In this document: piece after piece, positions 59,136-64,000 of the stretch | How the letters are laid out: every line of letters starts with the position of its first letter | Numbering within the stretch: position 1 is the first letter of the stretch | NCBI RefSeq assembly: GCF_004103755.1 | Contig: NZ_CP035283.1 | Span: 1,364,001 to 1,428,000, forward strand | Direction: 5' to 3' | DNA: 64,000 nucleotides | Source: Caproiciproducens sp. NJN-50 | GTDB taxonomy: Bacteria; Bacillota; Clostridia; Oscillospirales; Acutalibacteraceae | The notes under the pieces: generated by a model | The model's input: only the letters and a program-made list of their open reading frames with translations | The model's database searches: none | What the model was told of the DNA's origin: nothing | Translations under genes and position numbers: made by a program

Positions 59136-60896
59136 ATGGCACTGGACGGAGCGTTTTTGCGCCATCTGAAGCGCGAAATTGAAGAGACTGCGGCCGGCGC
59201 CAGAGTGGACCGGATTTATCAGCCGAACCGGGATGAAATCCTTTTTTTGCTGCGGTCGAGGGACGGCGCGTTCCGCTTGCTTCTTTCGGCACGGGCGAAC
59301 AGCGCGCGCGTCCATTTCACCCGCTATGCGCCGGAAAATCCAAAGGAGCCCCCCATGCTTTGCATGCTTTTGCGGAAAAAACTCTCGGGGGCGCGCCTTG
59401 CCGGCGTTCGGCAGCCGGAACTGGAACGCCTTCTTTTTTTGGATTTTGACTCGGTGAACGAGCTTGGCGACCAAGTGCGCCTGACCGTTGCCGTGGAGGT
59501 GATGGGCCGTTACAGCAATATCATTCTGATCGACAGAGACGGCAACATTGTCGACGCGCTGAAGCGCGTCGACGCGGGAATGACCTCCGGGCGGCTGGTT
59601 TTGCCGGGACTGAGGTACCGTCTGCCCCCGCCGCAGGACAAGCTGTGCCTGCTTTCATCCGGCCGGGAAGAAATCATTGAGCGTCTGCGCGCGATTCCGG
59701 GTGATATGGAGCTGTCCAAAGCGTTGCTTTCTTCTCTTCAGGGCCTTTCTCCCGTGGTCTGCAGGGAACTGGCATTCCTGACGGGGAGAGGAAGAGAACT
59801 GACCCTGCGGGGAATGGTGCAGGAGCAGTGGGGCCGGCTGTCCTTTTTTCTGGGATCGGTTTCGGACACGATCCGCAATGCCTCCGGAGACCCCTGGACC
59901 GCCTGTACCACCGACGGAAAACCGCTGGATTTTTCGTTCTTGCGAATCGGTCAGTATGGAAGCGCGGCGGTCGTCAGACAGGAAAAGAGTTTTTCCGGTC
60001 TTTTGGACGATTTTTACGAGGAGCGGGACCGGATCGCCCGCATGAAAGCGCGTTCGCAGGATCTCCTGCGGGTTCTTACGAATGCTTCTGACCGGCTGAA
60101 CAGGAAAATCAACGCGCAGCGCGCGGAATTGGAGCAGTGTTCGAAACGGGACAATCTTCGGGTGTTCGGCGACTTGGTGAACGCGAACCTTTACCGGCTG
60201 GAAAAGGGACAAAGCTCCGCCGTCCTCGAAAATTTCTATGCGGAGGGACAGCCAGGCGTCGCCGTCCCGCTGGATCCCGCTCTTTCGCCCGTTCAGAATG
60301 CGCAGAAATATTATAAGGAATACCGCAAGCAGCGCACGGCGGAAGAAATCCTCACGGTTCAGATTCAACGTGCGGAACAGGAGCTGGCTTATCTGGATAC
60401 GGTGTTTGAGGAACTCAGCCGCGCCGCCGATGAGAAGGATCTGAATGAGATCCGCGGGGAACTGGAGGGAGAGGGATATTTCCGCACGCAGAGAAAATCC
60501 AAACGCCGGGCTGCCGTTCAGGGTCCGATGCAGTTCGAATCTTCCGATGGGTTCCGGATCCTTGTGGGGAGGAACAACAGCCAGAACGATCTGCTGACGC
60601 TTCGTCAGGCCGGGAAAAACGACCTTTGGTTCCACACGAAAAATATTCCGGGTTCTCACGTCGTGCTGTTTACCCAGGGCAGAGAGGCGACTTCGGCCGC
60701 CGTAGCTGAGGCGGCCCTCCTTTCGGCCTGTTATAGCCGCGGGAGGGATTCATCCAATGTTGCGGTGGACTATACCCTGGTCAGGAATGTCTCGAAACCG
60801 CAGGGAGCAAAACCGGGAATGGTCATCTATGTCAGGAATAAAACTGTTTTTGCGGAACCGGACAGAAAAACGGCGGAGAAAATGAGAGTCAAATGA
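59136..60896 (+). CDS. rqcH: RqcH (Rqc2 homologue), NFACT-family ribosome quality-control factor
   Basis: A 586-residue protein. The NFACT-N domain (GARVDRIYQPNRDEILFLLR) is followed by a helical hairpin and coiled coils (~275-450) and ends in the NFACT-R domain (NDLWFHTKNIPGSHVVLF). RqcH binds stalled 50S subunits and adds C-terminal alanine tails that mark the chain for degradation. Older annotations call it fibronectin-binding protein. CGGAGGG supports ATG 59136. Confidence 0.95.
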   Translation: MALDGAFLRHLKREIEETAAGARVDRIYQPNRDEILFLLRSRDGAFRLLLSARANSARVHFTRYAPENPKEPPMLCMLLRKKLSGARLAGVRQPELERLLFLDFDSVNELGDQVRLTVAVEVMGRYSNIILIDRDGNIVDALKRVDAGMTSGRLVLPGLRYRLPPPQDKLCLLSSGREEIIERLRAIPGDMELSKALLSSLQGLSPVVCRELAFLTGRGRELTLRGMVQEQWGRLSFFLGSVSDTIRNASGDPWTACTTDGKPLDFSFLRIGQYGSAAVVRQEKSFSGLLDDFYEERDRIARMKARSQDLLRVLTNASDRLNRKINAQRAELEQCSKRDNLRVFGDLVNANLYRLEKGQSSAVLENFYAEGQPGVAVPLDPALSPVQNAQKYYKEYRKQRTAEEILTVQIQRAEQELAYLDTVFEELSRAADEKDLNEIRGELEGEGYFRTQRKSKRRAAVQGPMQFESSDGFRILVGRNNSQNDLLTLRQAGKNDLWFHTKNIPGSHVVLFTQGREATSAAVAEAALLSACYSRGRDSSNVAVDYTLVRNVSKPQGAKPGMVIYVRNKTVFAEPDRKTAEKMRVK

Positions 60897-60980
60897 ATTT
60901 TCCGGCGAACGCTGGCAATATTTCGTATGAATGGTATAATCGGTTTAGTATTATTTTCCAGATTCGGTTGGAGGAATAAC

Positions 60981-62519
60981 ATGACGGGTTTTTCGGTAAA
61001 AAACAGCTTCAGGAACACCGTTCTGTTCGGAACGGTTTTGCTGCTGATGCTTACTGCAAACTTTTTGACAGCGTTCGGCGGCTTTTTTTATGAAATGGCC
61101 GCAAACCTGATGTTTGCGGCGAATATCGTCCTGAATCTGGCTGTTGCCTGCGACCTGATCCCCCATGTCCGGCGCGACTTTCCGTTCCTCGTATTCGTGG
61201 GAACCTATAATATTCTGCTGCTTGGCCGCGTCTATGTGTCGTTTCTGGCGCATTACCCCGAGATCCTGTACTATCTTGAGGCGAAGGATTTTTACAGCCT
61301 TTTTACCGGGCTTCAGGTCGTCACGCTGTCCCTTCTGTGCATCTATGCCGGCTATCAGCTGGTCGGACCATTTTTCGCAAACCGGGAAAGGACGATCCGG
61401 GAAAAAGGCTGGGCGGCGGTTTCACAGAACCCGATTCTGCCGATCATCCGCCAGATCAGCACAGCCGTCCTGCTGATCAGTTCCCTGGCCTCGTTTTACA
61501 CCCTGATGGAATCCATTCTGAACGTTCTCAGAAGCGGCTATCTGGGTTCGTTCACACAGGTCTCCGCCTCGAGCATTCCCTCCGCCATCAGCCGCCTGTC
61601 CATGTTCTTTGTTCCGTCCTTTGCCGTTTTTCTTGCGACTATGCCGGACCGCAGGCAGCTCAGGCTGCCGATGACGGTTTACGGCGTCTATCTGCTCGCC
61701 ACTCTTTTTACCGGGCGCAGGAACACCTTTGTCTGCGAAGCGATCACCATTCTGATTTATTTTGTTCTCCGGGATTCTCTGAACGAAAAGGGAAAGCGCG
61801 TTTTTAAAAAGAGAACGGTGGTCGGCGGCGGGATCCTGGCGGTTGTCGCCATGTATCTGCTTCAGCTTCTGGCGGAAATCCGGGCATACGGACTGCTTTC
61901 TCACCGGAGCTTTCTCGATACCGTGGTCAATTTCCTTTATTCGCAGGGAGCGAGCTTCCGCGTGGTGATCCAGACGGTCAACAGCTGGGACCTGTTCGAT
62001 CACGGCATGACATGGAAATACCTCTTTTACCCGTTTGAGCTTTTTGTCCACAATAATCTGATTACAAGGTCCCTGTTCGGGCTGTCGCCGATCATTGAAG
62101 TGCAGACCACGGCCTTTGTGGCTTCCACCCACAATTACGCCCATGCCCTCACTTATCTCGTGGATCCCCTGCGCTACCTGTCCGGCGGAGGCTTTGGAAC
62201 ATCCTTTGTGGCGGAATCCTATGTTGCGTTCGGCTTTGTCGGGGTCGTCATCGTCAGCGCCGGCGTGGGGCTGATCCTTCGCTTTTTCGCTTCGATGCTG
62301 ACCCGTTCCTGGGTGGTGACGGCATCCTGTCTGCTTGCAATCAGGGATTTCGTCTATATCCCGCGCAGCTTTGCGTTTCTCTGGGTAACGAATGTCTTCA
62401 ATTTCACCTATCTGAGCTTTTACATTGCCATCTATTTTGCCGCTCTTCTGGTTCTTCGGCTGGGAACTCATGTGCGCCCCGCGGCTCGAAGAGCAGAACT
62501 GGGGGAGGAGGGCCCGTGA
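60981..62519 (+). CDS. O-antigen polymerase-like membrane protein (Wzy type)
   Basis: A 512-residue protein with about 12 to 14 hydrophobic segments and a large loop before the last third (LLSHRSFLDTVVNFLYSQGASF...). LFTGRRNTFVCEAITILIY and STHNYAHALTYLVDPLRYL followed by GGGFGTSFVAESY match the pattern of Wzy polysaccharide polymerases. It would join repeat units of a surface polysaccharide. ATG 60981 follows GGAGG. Its stop overlaps the next gene, a glycosyltransferase, which supports a polysaccharide role. Confidence 0.85.
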   Translation: MTGFSVKNSFRNTVLFGTVLLLMLTANFLTAFGGFFYEMAANLMFAANIVLNLAVACDLIPHVRRDFPFLVFVGTYNILLLGRVYVSFLAHYPEILYYLEAKDFYSLFTGLQVVTLSLLCIYAGYQLVGPFFANRERTIREKGWAAVSQNPILPIIRQISTAVLLISSLASFYTLMESILNVLRSGYLGSFTQVSASSIPSAISRLSMFFVPSFAVFLATMPDRRQLRLPMTVYGVYLLATLFTGRRNTFVCEAITILIYFVLRDSLNEKGKRVFKKRTVVGGGILAVVAMYLLQLLAEIRAYGLLSHRSFLDTVVNFLYSQGASFRVVIQTVNSWDLFDHGMTWKYLFYPFELFVHNNLITRSLFGLSPIIEVQTTAFVASTHNYAHALTYLVDPLRYLSGGGFGTSFVAESYVAFGFVGVVIVSAGVGLILRFFASMLTRSWVVTASCLLAIRDFVYIPRSFAFLWVTNVFNFTYLSFYIAIYFAALLVLRLGTHVRPAARRAELGEEGP

Positions 62520-63766
62520 AGCTGATGCTTCTTCTCACCTCGTCGTTTCCGTTTGACAGTGGTGAGGAGTTTCTTGGAAACGAGCTGCAATTTGCCCGCG
62601 GCTTTGACCGGATCATTGTCTGTCCCTGCGGGCTGAAGGAAAACAGCGTGCGTTCCCGGACGCTGCCGGAGGGCGTGGAGTGTATCCGCATACGGCGCTC
62701 TTCTGGCGGGCGGGGGGAATACGGCGCTCTTCTTCGGCTGCCGCACGTCCGCGGCGAATTGCTGAAGCTTGCGCGCACCGGGAGATTTTCCCTGGCGCGG
62801 GCGCATGAAACACTCTTTTTCATGAAGAACGCGGTGAGTATTTTCCGGGCTCTGAAACAGGAAAAAGTTATTTTATCCGCCGATGACGTCACGATTTACA
62901 GCTATTGGTTTTACGACACCGCGGCAGCGGGAGCGCTACTCGCGGAATTTCTCCGGTCAATGGGAAAAAGGGCAAAGCTGGTTTCCCGCGCGCATGGTTT
63001 CGACGTTCATGAGGACCGGAGCTCTCTGAAGTATCTGCCCATGCGGGACTATCTAATGGAAAGCGCCGCGGCGGTTTTTCCCTGTTCGGAGGAAGGAGCG
63101 GAAATCCTGAGAAAACGCTGTCCGCAGTTTGCCGGAAAGGTGCGCGTTTCACACCTCGGCACGTGCGACCGGGGCTGTCGCGGCGGAAACACGGCCGGGT
63201 TTCGCATCGTTTCCTGTTCTTATATGGTTCCGGTCAAGCGCCTGCATTTGATCGCGGGAGCGCTCAGGCAGGCTGATTTTCCGGTCCGGTGGACGCATAT
63301 CGGTTCCGGTCCGCTGGAATCGGAACTGAAAGAACTTGCAAAGATGTTTCCCTCTTGTGTCCGCGCGGAATTTCCGGGAGCGATGAGCAATGCGGATGTC
63401 TTGAATTTCTATCAAAGCGGTGAAACGGCTGTTTTTGTCAACGTCAGCTCCAGCGAGGGAATCCCGGTTTCCATTATGGAAGCCTGTTCGTTCGGAATTC
63501 CGGTGGTCGCGACGGACGTGGGGGGAACCTCGGAAATCGTGAAGGATGGGGAAAACGGATTCCTGCTTCGGGCGGATTTCGCGCCCGAAGAGCTGCTTCG
63601 GGCGCTGAGCCGCATCCGTTCCATGAGCGGGGATGAGTATGAGAAGCTTTGCGAAAATTCCCGTTCCGTGTGGGAAGATTCCTTCAGCGCAGAGCAGAAT
63701 TATCCTGAATTTTATGAGGTGCTGGCTGATGAAACTGATTTACCTGACCTTTCAGGAGGACGCTGA
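62516..63766 (+). CDS. Glycosyltransferase, GT4 type
   Basis: A 416-residue GT-B fold transferase. The N-terminal domain begins LMLLLTSSFPFDSGEEFLGN. The C-terminal nucleotide-sugar domain has RIVSCSYMVPVKRLHLIAGA and VNVSSSEGIPVSIMEACSFGIPVVATDVGG, the E-x7-E region of GT4. It starts at GTG 62516 with GGAGGAGGG just before and overlaps the polymerase by four bases. Donor and acceptor sugars cannot be told. Confidence 0.92.
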   Translation: MKLMLLLTSSFPFDSGEEFLGNELQFARGFDRIIVCPCGLKENSVRSRTLPEGVECIRIRRSSGGRGEYGALLRLPHVRGELLKLARTGRFSLARAHETLFFMKNAVSIFRALKQEKVILSADDVTIYSYWFYDTAAAGALLAEFLRSMGKRAKLVSRAHGFDVHEDRSSLKYLPMRDYLMESAAAVFPCSEEGAEILRKRCPQFAGKVRVSHLGTCDRGCRGGNTAGFRIVSCSYMVPVKRLHLIAGALRQADFPVRWTHIGSGPLESELKELAKMFPSCVRAEFPGAMSNADVLNFYQSGETAVFVNVSSSEGIPVSIMEACSFGIPVVATDVGGTSEIVKDGENGFLLRADFAPEELLRALSRIRSMSGDEYEKLCENSRSVWEDSFSAEQNYPEFYEVLADETDLPDLSGGR

Positions 63767-64000
63767 GCTTTATCTGGGCGTGATCCGAAAAATAAAATGG
63801 CAGGTGCGGGCCTTTCAGGAACTTGGATATGACGTTACCCACACGCTGTGGAAAGACGAGTGCTTTATTTTTTACAGGGGGGCCGAAACGCTCAGCATGC
63901 CGGTTACAAAAGGGTATCGCCGGATGCACCGCTTTTCGCTGGCGGTATTGGATTATCTGAGCGGCCATCGGTTCGACGTGGCGTATCTCCGGCTGGACCG
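63729..64000 (+). CDS. Glycosyltransferase-like protein, 5' part, cut by window edge
   Basis: The first ~90 residues of a gene that continues past base 64000. MKLIYLTFQEDAELYLGVIRK and QVRAFQELGYDVTHTLW resemble the start of GT4-type transferases (a short strand, then an N-terminal helix before a GYDV strand). GAGGTG lies seven bases upstream of ATG 63729. It overlaps the previous transferase by 38 bases in another frame. Part of the polysaccharide locus. Confidence 0.65.
   Translation, partial: MKLIYLTFQEDAELYLGVIRKIKWQVRAFQELGYDVTHTLWKDECFIFYRGAETLSMPVTKGYRRMHRFSLAVLDYLSGHRFDVAYLRLD

Overview
The window is about 64 kb of a bacterial chromosome, most likely from a fermentative, anaerobic member of the Clostridia with moderately GC-rich DNA (Oscillospiraceae-like, for example near Caproiciproducens or Caproicibacter; this placement is inference). 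Supporting signs are strong AGGAGG-type ribosome sites, a two-subunit L-serine dehydratase, RqcH, TrmK, DUF951 and DUF1858 proteins, CheC, sigma-54 enhancer-binding control, and a 4-hydroxybutyryl-CoA dehydratase. No phage, CRISPR array, rRNA or intact insertion sequence was seen. There is one tRNA gene with a CAT anticodon.

Layout: 1-1736 holds the start of a fused TRAP (TAXI-type) permease divergent from a LysR regulator. 1889-6996 is a response regulator, histidine kinase, ABC ATPase and FtsX-type permease module, with a hairpin covering the ATPase ribosome site. 7281-13973 is a carbohydrate cluster (GPH-family symporter, zinc alcohol dehydrogenase, split transketolase, KduD-like SDR) with a divergent AraC regulator. 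14198-20847 is the most distinctive part: a PAS/AAA+ sigma-54 activator, a good -24/-12 promoter, and an operon for 4-hydroxybutyrate use (permease, 4-hydroxybutyryl-CoA dehydratase, NifU-like protein, small cysteine protein, 4-hydroxybutyrate CoA-transferase). 20969-24930 is a glycerate cluster (glycerate kinase, GntP permease, CdaR regulator). 25254-36872 is a second sugar operon on the minus strand: fucose/arabinose-isomerase-like protein, a second split transketolase, FGGY kinase, ribose-type ABC transporter with a DUF2291 lipoprotein, RbsD, RbsK and a LacI repressor.

37185-39200 is sparse: an Lrp regulator divergent from an AhpD-like protein, two tandem promoter-terminator units that look like small RNA genes, and the tRNA. 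39365-46414 is mostly housekeeping: ComFB, serine dehydratase, a VanY-like carboxypeptidase, GluRS and GlnRS. 46430-47950 is an AT-rich island with a secreted protein and an unknown protein. 48050-60896 is again core genome: BirA, DUF951, RF1, TsaC, CoaE, a lytic transglycosylase, M18 aminopeptidase, a CheY-CheC-GGDEF signalling operon, DUF1858, TrmK, Nif3 and RqcH. 60981 to the end is the start of a polysaccharide locus (Wzy-like polymerase and two glycosyltransferases).

How the parts fit: several catabolic modules, each with its own regulator, feed sugars, glycerate, serine and 4-hydroxybutyrate into central fermentation. The 4-hydroxybutyrate operon would make crotonyl-CoA, an entry point to butyrate formation or chain elongation. 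The genes that would follow crotonyl-CoA are not in this window.
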